Under the pieces are notes generated by a model. It saw only the letters and a program-made list of their open reading frames with translations, did no database searches and was not told the origin of the DNA. The position numbers and the translations under genes were made by a program. DNA of 64,000 nt from Fodinibacter sp963695175 (lineage in GTDB: Bacteria; Actinomycetota; Actinomycetes; Actinomycetales; Dermatophilaceae), in the NCBI GenBank assembly GCA_963695175.1, contig CAVOGG010000003.1, positions 186,001 to 250,000 of the forward strand, in the 5' to 3' direction. How positions within the stretch are numbered: position 1 is the first letter of the stretch; each line of letters begins with the position of its first letter. Below are positions 41,865-54,513 of this stretch, piece by piece.

Positions 41865-42545
41865 ATGAGCCTCGCAGCGGTCCTCTGGGACATGGACGGC
41901 ACCCTGGTCGACACCGAGCCCTACTGGATCGCCGCGGAGCACGCGATCGTCGCCGAGCACGGTGGCACGTGGAGCGACGAGTTCGCCCACCAGCTCGTCG
42001 GCAACGACCTGCTGGTGTCGGCCGCCTTCATCCGCGACCACTCGCCGATCACCTGGTCGCCCGAACGGATCGTCGACGAGCTGCTCGCCCGGGTCGTCAC
42101 GCAGGTGCGTGAGCACGTGCCGTGGCGGCCGGGCGCCCGCGAGCTGCTCGACGCCCTGCGCGCCGACGGGGTGCCCAGTGCGCTCGTGACCATGTCGTGG
42201 CGGTCGCTGGCCGATGCCGTGGTCGGCGCGCTGCCGGCGGGTGCATTCGCCGCGGTGGTGACCGGCGACGAGGTCTCGCACGGCAAGCCGCACCCGGAGC
42301 CCTACCGGGCCGCGGCCCGGCTGCTCGGCGTGTCGCCGCAGGACTGCGTGGCCATCGAGGACTCACCCACGGGGGTGCGCTCGGCCGTCGCGGCCGGGGT
42401 GCCGACGCTCGCGGTGCCGCACGTCGTGCCGGTGCCAGAGATCGCCGGCGCCGTGCACGTCGAGAGCCTGGCCGGGATGACGCCCGACCGGCTGGCCGAG
42501 CTGGCCCGTTCGACCTCAGTCGTCGGCGGGAACGGCGGCACCTGA
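41865..42545 (+). CDS. HAD-superfamily phosphatase (beta-phosphoglucomutase-like)
   Basis: 226 aa: WDMDGTLVDTEPYW (nucleophile Asp), LVTMSW (motif II), KPHPEPY (Lys), IEDSPTGVRSAVAAG (acid loop). Cytosolic hydrolase of small phosphate metabolites. ATG 41865 with TAGGCT 8 nt upstream. It overlaps the end of the convergent RecB-like gene by 30 nt. Confidence 0.92.
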   Translation: MSLAAVLWDMDGTLVDTEPYWIAAEHAIVAEHGGTWSDEFAHQLVGNDLLVSAAFIRDHSPITWSPERIVDELLARVVTQVREHVPWRPGARELLDALRADGVPSALVTMSWRSLADAVVGALPAGAFAAVVTGDEVSHGKPHPEPYRAAARLLGVSPQDCVAIEDSPTGVRSAVAAGVPTLAVPHVVPVPEIAGAVHVESLAGMTPDRLAELARSTSVVGGNGGT

Positions 42546-43361
42546 GCGGGCCGGGTCGAGCGCGATCGCCTCGGCGCCCTCGGGCAGCGGGGGAGGCGTG
42601 CCGCCCCAGGCCGGGCACAGGTCGCGGAAGTCGCACCAGTCACACAGCCGCGAGGTGCGGGGCCGCCAGTCGCCGGTCTGCGCGGCGCGCACCACGGCAT
42701 CCCAGATGGCGCGGATGTTGCGCTCGATGGCGAGCAGGTCGCCCTCGTCGGGCGCGTAGCGCACGACCTCGCCGTTGCCCAGGTAGACCAGCTGGAGCTG
42801 GCGCGGGATCTCGCCGTGGATGCGCCACAGCACCAGGGCGTAGAACTTCATCTGGAACAGGGCCTTGGCCTCGAACAGCTCGCTGGGGGAGCGGCCGGTC
42901 TTGTAGTCGACGACCCGCATGGCGCCGTCCGGGGCGACGTCGAGCCGGTCGACGTAGCCGCGCAGGGTGAGACCCTCGACCTCGGTCTCGACGTAGAGCT
43001 CGCGGGCGGCGGGCTCGAGCCGGGTGGGGTCCTCGAGGTCGAACCACTGCTCGACCAGGGTCTGCGCCGCGGCGAACCAGCTCTCCTGGGTGAGCAGCTC
43101 GTCGTCGTCGATCATCGCCTTGAGCTCGGGGCGCTCCTCGACCAGCGCCGACCAGCGCGGCTCGAGCAGGGCGACCGCCGCCGCCGGCGTGCGGTCGGCG
43201 GCCGGGAGGTCGAAGAGGTGCTCGAGCACCGCGTGGACCAGCGTGCCGCGGGCGGCCGCCGGGGACGGGGGACCCTCGAGCTTGTCGATCGTCCGGAACC
43301 GGAACAGCAGCGGGCACTGCTTGAAGTCCGCGGCACGGCTCGGGGACAGGGCGGGGGTCAT
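42516..43361 (-). CDS. RecB-family Fe-S nuclease (PD-(D/E)XK)
   Basis: 281 aa, stand-alone RecB/Cas4-like exonuclease: SPSRAADFKQCPLLFRFR, GTLVHAVLEHLF, VVDYKTGRSP (Asp, Lys), QMKFYALVLW (QxxxY motif). One N-terminal Cys and a C-terminal trio (CDWCDFRDLC) can bind a 4Fe-4S cluster. Start at ATG 43361; the longer frame enters a strong inverted repeat and is not used. It probably acts in DNA repair. Confidence 0.92.
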   Translation of the reverse strand: MTPALSPSRAADFKQCPLLFRFRTIDKLEGPPSPAAARGTLVHAVLEHLFDLPAADRTPAAAVALLEPRWSALVEERPELKAMIDDDELLTQESWFAAAQTLVEQWFDLEDPTRLEPAARELYVETEVEGLTLRGYVDRLDVAPDGAMRVVDYKTGRSPSELFEAKALFQMKFYALVLWRIHGEIPRQLQLVYLGNGEVVRYAPDEGDLLAIERNIRAIWDAVVRAAQTGDWRPRTSRLCDWCDFRDLCPAWGGTPPPLPEGAEAIALDPARSGAAVPADD

Positions 43362-43407
43362 GGGGCAAAGGTATGCCGCGTCACCGACATCGCTCTGCAT
43401 CTGCGAG

Positions 43408-43451
43408 ACGTGGGTGAAGATCGTCGGCACGGCGACGATCTTCACCCACGT
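43408..43451 (-). terminator. Strong 19-bp inverted repeat downstream of metH
   Basis: ACGTGGGTGAAGATCGTCG and its exact reverse complement flank a 6-nt loop. It lies between the metH stop (43479) and the nuclease start, both on the minus strand. No U-tract follows, so it may be a terminator of the actinobacterial non-U type or a leader element. Confidence 0.55.
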
Positions 43452-43478
43452 TCGGCCGAGGACGGCGCCGGGCGCAGG

Positions 43479-47267
<3,789 letters not shown>

Positions 47268-47324
47268 GTGTGGTCGCTTCGGGTCGGCAGCAGGTCGAAG
47301 GATCAGTATGCCGGGTCACTCCCG

Positions 47325-47330
47325 TAGGGT
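47325..47330 (+). promoter_or_regulatory. -10 element of M50 protease gene
   Basis: TAGGGT, 7 nt before the ATG at 47338. Confidence 0.5.
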
Positions 47331-47337
47331 CCGTGGC

Positions 47338-48447
47338 ATGTCCGACGAGCTGCCCCCCGCCGGGGCGCTGCGCCTCGCCCGGGTGGCTGGCGTGCCGGTC
47401 TACCTCGACCGCAGCTGGCTGCTGCTCGGTGCGTTCGTCGCGTGGACCGGGTGGCGCAACGCCAGCGACCTGGGCACCGGTGGCGCGCTCGCGGCCGCAG
47501 CGTTCATGGTGGTCGGCATCCTCGCCGCCGTGCTCGGCCACGAGGTCGCCCACGCCGTGGCCGCCCGGCTGCTCGGGTTCCGCGTGCACCGCATCGTCGC
47601 CACCCTCTGGGGCGGGCACACGGCGTACGACGCGACGGGCTCCACCCCGGGGCGGACGGCGGTCATCGCCGGCGCCGGACCGCTGGCCAACCTCGCGCTC
47701 GGTGCGCTGGGGGGCGCGATGGCCGCCGTCCTGCCCTGGCCGGCATCGCGGTTCGCCTGGCTGTTCATGTTCCTCAACCTGCTCCTCGCCGGTTTCAACC
47801 TGCTGCCCGGGCTCCCGCTCGACGGCGGCCAGCTCGTGCAGTCCCTGGTCTGGGGCGTCAGCGGTCGTCGCGACCTCGGGCTGGTGGTCGCCGGCTGGTG
47901 CGGCCGGGTGCTCGCCGTGGGGGTGGTGCTCTACTACGTCGTCAAGCCGCTGACCGAGGGCACCTCCGACGCGTTCGGCGTCGGTCTCGGGCTGGTCATG
48001 GGCTGGATCCTCTGGTCGGGGGCGACGAGTGCCCTCAGACGCGCCCCGCTGGAGCGGCTGCTCCTGCGGGTCCGCCCGGAGGACGTCATGGACCCGGTCG
48101 CGGTGGTGCCGGCCCTCACCCCGGTCGGCGAGCTGGTCGGCATCGGCCGCCGGGTCGTGGCCCTCGACGAGCGCGGGATGCCCACCCTGCTGCTGCCCGA
48201 GCCGTCCGGGACCGCACCCGACGTCGCGTCCCTGCCGCCGACCACCCGGTTGGCGTCGCTGGTCGTCAAGCTGCCCGACGGGTGCCTCGTGGAGGTCGCG
48301 CCGGGCGCCGATGCCGAGCCGGTGCTGCGCGCGATGGCCACGACCGGGTCGGGTGTCGTCATCGTGACGTGGGCCGGCACCGTGCGCGGCCTGGTCACCT
48401 CCGAGCGGCTCAACGCCGTGGCCGAGACCGTGCTCGGCCGCAACTAG
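47338..48447 (+). CDS. M50 family site-2-protease-like metallopeptidase
   Basis: 369 aa. Membrane zinc protease: GHEVAHAVAA (HExxH near 68), then FNLLPGLPLDGGQL with Asp near 162 as third ligand. A cytosolic CBS-like region (VRPEDVMDPVAVVPALTPVGELV) follows. It is the single-copy-with-CBS S2P type in which regulated intramembrane proteolysis is expected. The spacing to the next gene is 11 nt. Confidence 0.9.
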   Translation: MSDELPPAGALRLARVAGVPVYLDRSWLLLGAFVAWTGWRNASDLGTGGALAAAAFMVVGILAAVLGHEVAHAVAARLLGFRVHRIVATLWGGHTAYDATGSTPGRTAVIAGAGPLANLALGALGGAMAAVLPWPASRFAWLFMFLNLLLAGFNLLPGLPLDGGQLVQSLVWGVSGRRDLGLVVAGWCGRVLAVGVVLYYVVKPLTEGTSDAFGVGLGLVMGWILWSGATSALRRAPLERLLLRVRPEDVMDPVAVVPALTPVGELVGIGRRVVALDERGMPTLLLPEPSGTAPDVASLPPTTRLASLVVKLPDGCLVEVAPGADAEPVLRAMATTGSGVVIVTWAGTVRGLVTSERLNAVAETVLGRN

Positions 48448-48450
48448 ACT
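48445..48450 (+). promoter_or_regulatory. -10 element of trmI overlapping upstream stop codon
   Basis: TAGACT includes the M50 stop TAG and lies 8 nt before the trmI ATG. Confidence 0.45.
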
Positions 48451-48458
48451 TCCGGCCC

Positions 48459-49445
48459 ATGACACCCCCCACGGGCGCCGAGCTGCGGCGCGGCCCCTTC
48501 GCCGCGGGCGAGCGCATCCAGCTCACCGACCCCAAGGGCCGGATGCACACCATCGCGTTGAGCCCCGGGAAGCAGTTCCACACCCACCGTGGGCACCTCA
48601 CCCACGACGACCTCATCGGGATGCCGGACGGCTCGACCGTCACGAACACCGCGGGCGTGGAGTACCTCGCCCTGCGGCCGTTGCTGTCCGACTACGTCAT
48701 GTCGATGCCGCGCGGTGCCGCGGTGGTCTACCCCAAGGACGCCGGCCAGATCGTGATGATGGCCGACATGTTCCCCGGCGCGGTCGTCGTCGAGGCCGGG
48801 GTGGGCTCGGGTGCCCTGTCGATGTCGCTGCTGCGCGCGGTGGGGGAGTCGGGGCACGTGCACTCCTTCGAGCGCCGCGAGGACTTCGCCGACATCGCGA
48901 AGGCCAACGCCCGCGACTACTTCGGCACCGACCACCCGGCGTGGACCGTCACCGTGGGCGACCTCGTCGAGGCGCTGCCGCGCACCGTCGAGAACGGCAC
49001 CGTCGACCGGGTCGTGCTCGACATGCTCGCGCCCTGGGAGTGCCTCGAGGTCGTCGCCGACGCCCTCGCGCCCGGTGGGGTACTGATCTGCTACGTCGCC
49101 ACGGCCACCCAGCTGTCGAAGGTCGCCGAGGCGATGCGCGACGCCGACACCTTCACCGAGCCGCAGGCCTGGGAGTCCCTCGTGCGGGGCTGGCACCTCG
49201 AGGGGCTGGCCGTGCGCCCGCAGCACCGGATGCACGGCCACACCGGCTTCCTGATCACCACCCGACGCCTCGCGCCCGGTGTCACGCCCCCGCTGCGCAA
49301 GCGCCGCCCGGGCCGTGGCTACGTCACCGGCGAGGACGCCCTGGAGCAGGACTGGACCCCCGAGGCGATCGGTGAGCGGGCGCCGTCGGAGAAGCGGGTC
49401 CGCAGGGTTCGACGCTCGATGACCGAGACCTCCCCTCAGACGTGA
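48459..49445 (+). CDS. trmI: tRNA (adenine-58-N1)-methyltransferase
   Basis: 328 aa. Rossmann methylase: MPRGAAVVYPKDAGQIVMMADMFPG, VVEAGVGSGALSMSLLRAVG (SAM loop), VVLDMLAPWECLEVV, and HTGFLITTRRLAPG near the C-terminus, all as in TrmI/GCD14 proteins that usually precede arc in actinobacteria. The basic C-terminal tail is likely RNA-binding. Confidence 0.93.
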   Translation: MTPPTGAELRRGPFAAGERIQLTDPKGRMHTIALSPGKQFHTHRGHLTHDDLIGMPDGSTVTNTAGVEYLALRPLLSDYVMSMPRGAAVVYPKDAGQIVMMADMFPGAVVVEAGVGSGALSMSLLRAVGESGHVHSFERREDFADIAKANARDYFGTDHPAWTVTVGDLVEALPRTVENGTVDRVVLDMLAPWECLEVVADALAPGGVLICYVATATQLSKVAEAMRDADTFTEPQAWESLVRGWHLEGLAVRPQHRMHGHTGFLITTRRLAPGVTPPLRKRRPGRGYVTGEDALEQDWTPEAIGERAPSEKRVRRVRRSMTETSPQT

Positions 49446-49456
49446 CCTCGCGGGGT

Positions 49457-49462
49457 TATCGT
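49457..49462 (+). promoter_or_regulatory. -10 element of arc
   Basis: TATCGT, 5 nt before the ATG at 49468. Confidence 0.4.
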
Positions 49463-49467
49463 CGAGC

Positions 49468-51219
49468 ATGAGCACCGACGAGCCCAGGGGCGACCAGTCC
49501 GGCACCCGCGAGCGCCTCGAGGCCGAGCGCGAGTCGCTCGAGGCCGAGATCGCCGCGCTCCGGGCCCGCGGCCAGGCCTCGCCGGCGCAGCTGCGCACCC
49601 TCGAGCGCGACCTCACCGGGCTGCGGTCGCAGCTCGCCACCGTGTCGGCGCAGAACGAGCGGCTCGTGCGAACCCTGCGCGACGCCCGTGAGCAGATCGT
49701 CACGCTGAAGTCCGAGGTCGACCGGCTGGCCCAGCCCCCGGCGGCCTACGGCATCGTCATCGAGGCCTTCGACGACAACACCGCCGACATCCTCACCAGC
49801 GGCCGCAAGATGCACGTGGCGGTCAGCCCCTCCCTCGAGGAGGGCCAGCTCGTCCCGGGCCGCGAGGTCATGCTCAACGAGGCGATGAACATCGTGGCCG
49901 CCCACGGGTACGAGACCACCGGCGAGGTGGTGCTCTGCAAGGAGATCCTCGACGACGGCCGGGTGCTCGTCGTGGCCCAGGCCGACGAGGAGCGGGTCTG
50001 CCGTGTTGCGGCATCCCTCGACGGCCAGACCATCCGGGCCGGCGACGCGCTGCTCCTGGAGTCGCGCTCCGGGTTCGTCTTCGAGCGCATCCCCAAGGCC
50101 GAGGTCGCCGACCTCGTGCTCGAGGAGGTGCCCGACATCGACTACACCGACATCGGCGGCCTCACCGGCCAGATCGAGGCGATCCGGGATGCCGTCGAGC
50201 TGCCGTACCTGCACCCCGACCTCTACATCGAGCACCAGCTCAAGCCGCCCAAGGGCGTGCTCCTCTACGGCCCGCCCGGCTGCGGCAAGACGATGATCGC
50301 CAAGGCGGTCGCGGCATCCCTGGCCCGCAAGGTGGCCGAGAAGGAGGGCCGCGAGCCCGGCAAGTCCTACTTCCTCAACATCAAGGGCCCCGAGCTGCTC
50401 AACAAGTACGTCGGTGAGACCGAGCGGCACATCCGGCTGATCTTCCAGCGGGCCCGCGAGAAGTCGAACGAGGGCTACCCCGTGGTCGTCTTCTTCGACG
50501 AGATGGAGTCGCTGTTCCGTACCCGTGGCTCGGGTGTCTCCTCCGACGTCGAGACCACGATCGTGCCGCAGCTGCTGGCCGAGATCGACGGGGTCGAGGG
50601 GCTCGAGAACGTCATCGTCATCGGTGCGTCGAACCGCGAGGACATGATCGACCCGGCGATCCTGCGCCCCGGCCGGCTCGACGTGAAGATCAAGATCGAG
50701 CGGCCCGACGCCGAGGCCGCCCGCGACATCTTCGGCAAGTACCTCATCCACGGGCTGCCGCTGCACCCCGACGACGTCGAGCAGAACGGCGGCTCCGAGG
50801 ACGCCACCCTCCAGGCGATGATCGACGCCGTGGTGCTGCGGATGTACACCGAGGAGGAGGAGAACCGCTTCCTCGAGGTCACCTACGCCGGCGGCGACAA
50901 GGAGATCCTGTACTTCAAGGACTTCAACTCCGGCGCGATGATCCAGAACATCGTCGACCGCTCCAAGAAGATGGCGATCAAGGACTTCCTCGACACCGGC
51001 CAGCGCGGCCTGCGGGTGGAGCACCTGCTGCAGTCGTGCACCGACGAGTTCCGCGAGAACGAGGACCTGCCGAACACGACGAACCCCGACGACTGGGCTC
51101 GCATCTCCGGCAAGAAGGGGGAGCGGATCGTCTACATCCGCACCCTCATCAAGACCAAGGAGGGCACCGAGCCGGGCAAGTCGATCAACAACGTCGCCAA
51201 CACCGGCCAGTACCTCTGA
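49468..51219 (+). CDS. arc: Proteasome-associated AAA ATPase (ARC/Mpa)
   Basis: 583 aa. N-terminal coiled coil (ERLEAERESLEAEIAALRARGQ) that binds Pup, two OB domains, AAA module with Walker A GPPGCGKT (about 268-275), Walker B VVFFDEME (near 343), and C-terminal GQYL, the motif docking into the 20S pore. It recognises pupylated proteins and feeds them to PrcAB. Its neighbour trmI is the common context. Confidence 0.96.
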   Translation: MSTDEPRGDQSGTRERLEAERESLEAEIAALRARGQASPAQLRTLERDLTGLRSQLATVSAQNERLVRTLRDAREQIVTLKSEVDRLAQPPAAYGIVIEAFDDNTADILTSGRKMHVAVSPSLEEGQLVPGREVMLNEAMNIVAAHGYETTGEVVLCKEILDDGRVLVVAQADEERVCRVAASLDGQTIRAGDALLLESRSGFVFERIPKAEVADLVLEEVPDIDYTDIGGLTGQIEAIRDAVELPYLHPDLYIEHQLKPPKGVLLYGPPGCGKTMIAKAVAASLARKVAEKEGREPGKSYFLNIKGPELLNKYVGETERHIRLIFQRAREKSNEGYPVVVFFDEMESLFRTRGSGVSSDVETTIVPQLLAEIDGVEGLENVIVIGASNREDMIDPAILRPGRLDVKIKIERPDAEAARDIFGKYLIHGLPLHPDDVEQNGGSEDATLQAMIDAVVLRMYTEEEENRFLEVTYAGGDKEILYFKDFNSGAMIQNIVDRSKKMAIKDFLDTGQRGLRVEHLLQSCTDEFRENEDLPNTTNPDDWARISGKKGERIVYIRTLIKTKEGTEPGKSINNVANTGQYL

Positions 51220-51254
51220 CCCGGCCCGCGCCCCGGCAGGGGCACGATGGTGCG

Positions 51255-52148
51255 ATGAAGCTCGGACTCCAGGTCAACCGGTTCACGTGGCCCGACGCCC
51301 CCGCCTCGACGGGTGCGACCTGGCGGGCGGTGGCCCGCGACGCCGACCAGTGCGGGCTGGCCTCGCTGTGGGTCATGGACCACTTCTTCCAGATCGGGGT
51401 GGTCGGGCCGCCCGAGCTCGACATGCTCGAGGGCTACACGACACTCGCGCACGCGGCCGCCGTCACCGAGCGCATCGAGCTGGGCACCCTGGTCACCGGG
51501 GTCACCTACCGGCACCCCGGCATCCTGCTCAAGACCGTCACGACGCTCGACGTGCTGTCCGGTGGGCGCGCCTGGCTGGGCATCGGGGCGGCGTGGAACG
51601 AGGAGGAGCACCGCGGGCTCGGTGTGCCCTACCCCTCGACGCGGGAGCGGTTCCGCCTGCTCGAGGACACCCTGCGCCTCGCGCAACAGATGTTCGCCGA
51701 CGACGACAGCCCGTTCGAGGGGGAGTCGATCAGTCTTGAGCGCCCGTTGAACCACCCCCAGCCGCTGCGCCGCGTCCCGATCATGGTCGGCGGCGGGGGA
51801 GAGCAGCGCACGCTGAAGCTGGTCGCGCAGTACGCGGACGCGTGCAACCTCTTCGACCTCGGGCTCGGGCCGAAGGGCATCCCGCACAAGCTCGACGTCA
51901 TCCGCCGGCACTGCGAGGACGTCGGCCGCGACTACGACGAGATCTCGAAGACCTGCCTGGCCCGGCTCACCATGCACACCGGTGCCGGCCTGCCCGACGG
52001 TGTTTCCGGCCACTCCGTCGACCAGGCTGTCGAGCGGCTGTCGCTGCTGCGGGATGCCGGCATCGACCAGGTCATCTTCTCGATGGCGAACACCACCGAC
52101 CCGGCGGCCTACCCCCTGGTGGCCGAGGTGGTCCGCCAGGTCGCCTGA
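51255..52148 (+). CDS. LLM-class F420-dependent oxidoreductase
   Basis: 297 aa: LGLQVNRFTWPDAPASTG, SLWVMDHFFQIGVVGPPE, LDVLSGGRAWLGIGAAWNEEEH, VPIMVGGGGEQRTLKLVAQYAD. F420 or FMN-type TIM-barrel enzyme; substrate unknown. It sits 35 bp after arc, breaking the arc-dop synteny seen in some relatives. I use the ATG at 51255; ACGATGGT just upstream is a weak -10. Confidence 0.88.
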   Translation: MKLGLQVNRFTWPDAPASTGATWRAVARDADQCGLASLWVMDHFFQIGVVGPPELDMLEGYTTLAHAAAVTERIELGTLVTGVTYRHPGILLKTVTTLDVLSGGRAWLGIGAAWNEEEHRGLGVPYPSTRERFRLLEDTLRLAQQMFADDDSPFEGESISLERPLNHPQPLRRVPIMVGGGGEQRTLKLVAQYADACNLFDLGLGPKGIPHKLDVIRRHCEDVGRDYDEISKTCLARLTMHTGAGLPDGVSGHSVDQAVERLSLLRDAGIDQVIFSMANTTDPAAYPLVAEVVRQVA

Positions 52149-52157
52149 CGCCCCGGG

Positions 52158-52505
52158 TCAGTCGACGAGGTGTGCCACGAGGCGCCAGCCGAGCAGCAGC
52201 ACGGACAGCACCGACGTCGCCACGATCACGAACGAGAGCGCGGTGCCGTCACCGGACACCCGGCGCAGCAGCATCCCGAGCACGACGGTGCACACGACGA
52301 CGACGGCGCCGAACGCCAGCGAACGCGGGCCGCTGTCGAGGGTGACGCCGGCGAGCAGCCACCCGGCGGCCGTACCGACCAGGAAGGGCGCCGCCGTGCG
52401 CAGGATGCCGGCGACGTCGACCCCCTCGGCGTGCGACCGGCGCCCCACCGCCGCGAACAGCAGCACCAGCACGACGTCGAGCACGGCCGGGAGGGCACGG
52501 CTCAC
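52158..52505 (-). CDS. DUF3054 family membrane protein
   Basis: 115 aa with four predicted helices: LPAVLDVVLVLLFAAVGRRSHAEG, APFLVGTAAGWLLAGV, AFGAVVVVCTVVLGMLLRR, and a last one VATSVLSVLLLGWRLVAHLV. Function unknown. It starts 4 nt inside the prs stop, so it is co-transcribed with prs. Confidence 0.88.
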   Translation of the reverse strand: MSRALPAVLDVVLVLLFAAVGRRSHAEGVDVAGILRTAAPFLVGTAAGWLLAGVTLDSGPRSLAFGAVVVVCTVVLGMLLRRVSGDGTALSFVIVATSVLSVLLLGWRLVAHLVD

Positions 52506-53494
52506 GAGCGCACCCGGTCGAACAGGGACCGCTGGCGGGGCGGGGCGTGGGTCGGGTCCACGCCGTCGAACAGGCTCGACACCGACTCACCCTCGTGGAT
52601 GCGCTTGATCGCCTCGGCGAAAAGCCCTGCGACAGAACGCACCTTGAGCTCTGGCCAGCCGGCCGGCGCCGGAACGGTGTCGGTGGTGACGACCTCGCTG
52701 ATCATCGGGTGACCCCGCAGCCGCTCGACCGCTCGCCCGGCGAACAGCCCGTGGGTGCAGGCGACGGCCGCCTCGGTGACGCCACGGTCGGCGAGCCGGT
52801 CGAGCAGCTCGACGATCGAGCCACCGGTGGCGATCTCGTCGTCGAGCACGATGGCCCGCTTGCCCTCGACGTCACCGACGATCGAGTCGATGACCACCCG
52901 GTCGTCGCCCAGGCGCCGCTTCGACCCGGCCGCGACAGGCAGGCCGAGCAGCCGCGAGAACTGGGTCGCGTCCTTGGCGTTGCCGAGGTCGGGCGAGATG
53001 ACGACCGCGTTGTCGAGGTCCTGCTCGCGGAAGTGGTCGGCGAGCACACCGAGGGCGGTGAGGTGGTCGACCGGCACCGAGAAGAACCCGTGCACCTGGG
53101 GGGCGTGCAGGTTCATGGTCAGCACCCGGTCGGCGCCGGCCGTCGAGATCAGGTCGGCGACGAGACGCCCCCCGAGCGAGATCCGGGAGGCGTCCTTCTT
53201 GTCGCTGCGCGCGTAGGCATAGTGGGGGATGACGGCGGTGATCATCGCCGAGGACGCGCCGCGGGCCGCGTCGATCATCAGCAGCAGCTCCATGAGCGAG
53301 TCCTGCGTCGGCGGCACGAGCGGCTGCACCAGGTAGACGTCGCGCTGGCGGCAGTTCGCGAGCAGCTGTGCCTGCAGGCAGTCGTTGCTGAACCGGCTGA
53401 TCAGGGTCTCGGAGAGGGTCACACCCAGCTCGTCGCAGATCCGGTGGGCGAGGGCTGTGTGGGCCGACCCGGAGAACACGACGACCTCGCGCAT
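52502..53494 (-). CDS. prs: Ribose-phosphate pyrophosphokinase, divergent
   Basis: 330 aa. It should make PRPP from ribose-5-phosphate and ATP. Recognised parts: VVVFSGSAHTALAHRICDELG, YAYARSDKKDASRISLGGRLVADL, AVVISPDLGNAKDATQFSRLLG and the PRPP loop DDEIATGGSI. The flexible and PRPP loops differ from canonical Prs (VDDMIDTAGT; the VxRAR catalytic loop), so this may be a paralogue beside a housekeeping prs elsewhere. Start ATG has TAGGCT 6 nt upstream. Confidence 0.88.
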   Translation of the reverse strand: MREVVVFSGSAHTALAHRICDELGVTLSETLISRFSNDCLQAQLLANCRQRDVYLVQPLVPPTQDSLMELLLMIDAARGASSAMITAVIPHYAYARSDKKDASRISLGGRLVADLISTAGADRVLTMNLHAPQVHGFFSVPVDHLTALGVLADHFREQDLDNAVVISPDLGNAKDATQFSRLLGLPVAAGSKRRLGDDRVVIDSIVGDVEGKRAIVLDDEIATGGSIVELLDRLADRGVTEAAVACTHGLFAGRAVERLRGHPMISEVVTTDTVPAPAGWPELKVRSVAGLFAEAIKRIHEGESVSSLFDGVDPTHAPPRQRSLFDRVRS

Positions 53495-53500
53495 GTCCGC

Positions 53501-53506
53501 AGCCTA
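53501..53506 (-). promoter_or_regulatory. -10 element of prs
   Basis: TAGGCT on the minus strand, 6 nt before the ATG. Confidence 0.5.
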
Positions 53507-54493
53507 TCCGCGGTCGCCCGCGCCGAGCGCGGCGGTGAGCTCACTGGCCAGCTCCCACCGCTGCTGGCGCCCCACGGCCGGGGCCGCGCCCGGCATGAAG
53601 GCGAAGCCGTGGGGCATCTTGAGGTAGTTCGTGAGCCGGGTCGGGACCCCGGCATCGCGCAGCGCGGCGGCGTAGCGGATGCCGTCGTCACGGATCGGGT
53701 CGCGGTCGGCGGTCTGGACCAGGGCCGGGGGCAGCCCGTCGAGCCGGCCGAACAGCGGTGAGAGCAGGGGGTCACGCAGGTCGTGCCCGGCCGGCACGTA
53801 GTGGTCACGGAAGGCGTCCATCGAGCGCTTGGTGAGGAGGGGGGCGTTCGGGTGCTCGCGGATCGAGGCCGACGCCATGGTCAGGTCGGTGGCGGGGTAG
53901 ATCAGGGCCTGGTGGAGCAGCCGGGTGTCGCCGTGGTCGCGCAGCACCTGCGCCACGACGGCCGCGAGGTTGCCCCCGGCCGAGTCGCCGGCCACGGCCA
54001 TCCGCGACGTGTCGGCCCGCAGCACGTCGCCGTTGACGCCGACCCACGTGGTGGCGTCGACGCAGTCCTGCGCCGCCACCGGCGCACGGTGCTCGGGCGC
54101 CATCCGGTAGTCGACCGACACCACGACGCAGCCCACCTCGGCCGCGATGAAGGAGCAGACCGGGTCGTAGCCCACGACGTTGCCCAGCACCCAGCCGCCA
54201 CCGTGGAACCACATGACCACCGGCACGTCGGTCCGCGCGTCGCGCAGCGCCCTCGGGCGGTAGATGCGCAGCGGGATCTCGTGCTCGTCGCGCGCCGGGG
54301 CCGTGCCGTACGTGATGCCGACCGCGGGGTCGACGCCGCCGGTCACGAGGTCGGTGACCCGGTTGCGAGGCAGGGTCGCCGCCCGCGCCCGCTGGATGCC
54401 GTCGAAGTCCAGCTCCTCGACCTGCGGGCCGAGCCGGTCGCCCACGAACGACACCAACGCCATGAGGGGGGACAACCCGCGGTAGCTGCGCAC
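53504..54493 (-). CDS. Alpha/beta hydrolase of the HSL/lipase-esterase type
   Basis: 329 aa: oxyanion motif WFHGGGWVLG, nucleophile GDSAGGN (Ser), Asp in DRDPIRDDG and His in PHGFAFM. Probable carboxylesterase acting on short esters or lipids. It starts with GTG; CATACT 6 nt upstream overlaps the dop promoter on the other strand (20-bp divergent spacer), so the two genes share a very compact control region. Stop and prs -10 overlap. Confidence 0.9.
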   Translation of the reverse strand: MRSYRGLSPLMALVSFVGDRLGPQVEELDFDGIQRARAATLPRNRVTDLVTGGVDPAVGITYGTAPARDEHEIPLRIYRPRALRDARTDVPVVMWFHGGGWVLGNVVGYDPVCSFIAAEVGCVVVSVDYRMAPEHRAPVAAQDCVDATTWVGVNGDVLRADTSRMAVAGDSAGGNLAAVVAQVLRDHGDTRLLHQALIYPATDLTMASASIREHPNAPLLTKRSMDAFRDHYVPAGHDLRDPLLSPLFGRLDGLPPALVQTADRDPIRDDGIRYAAALRDAGVPTRLTNYLKMPHGFAFMPGAAPAVGRQQRWELASELTAALGAGDRG

Positions 54494-54501
54494 GCGGTCA
54501 G

Positions 54502-54507
54502 TATGGT
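54502..54507 (+). promoter_or_regulatory. -10 element of dop
   Basis: TATGGT, 6 nt before the ATG. The complementary strand of the same block reads CATACT for the divergent hydrolase gene. Confidence 0.45.
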
Positions 54508-54513
54508 CGAGGC

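Noticed and set aside
47268..47337. Cobalamin riboswitch before metH
   Set aside because: Only 70 bp separate metH from the divergent gene and no B12-box is present.
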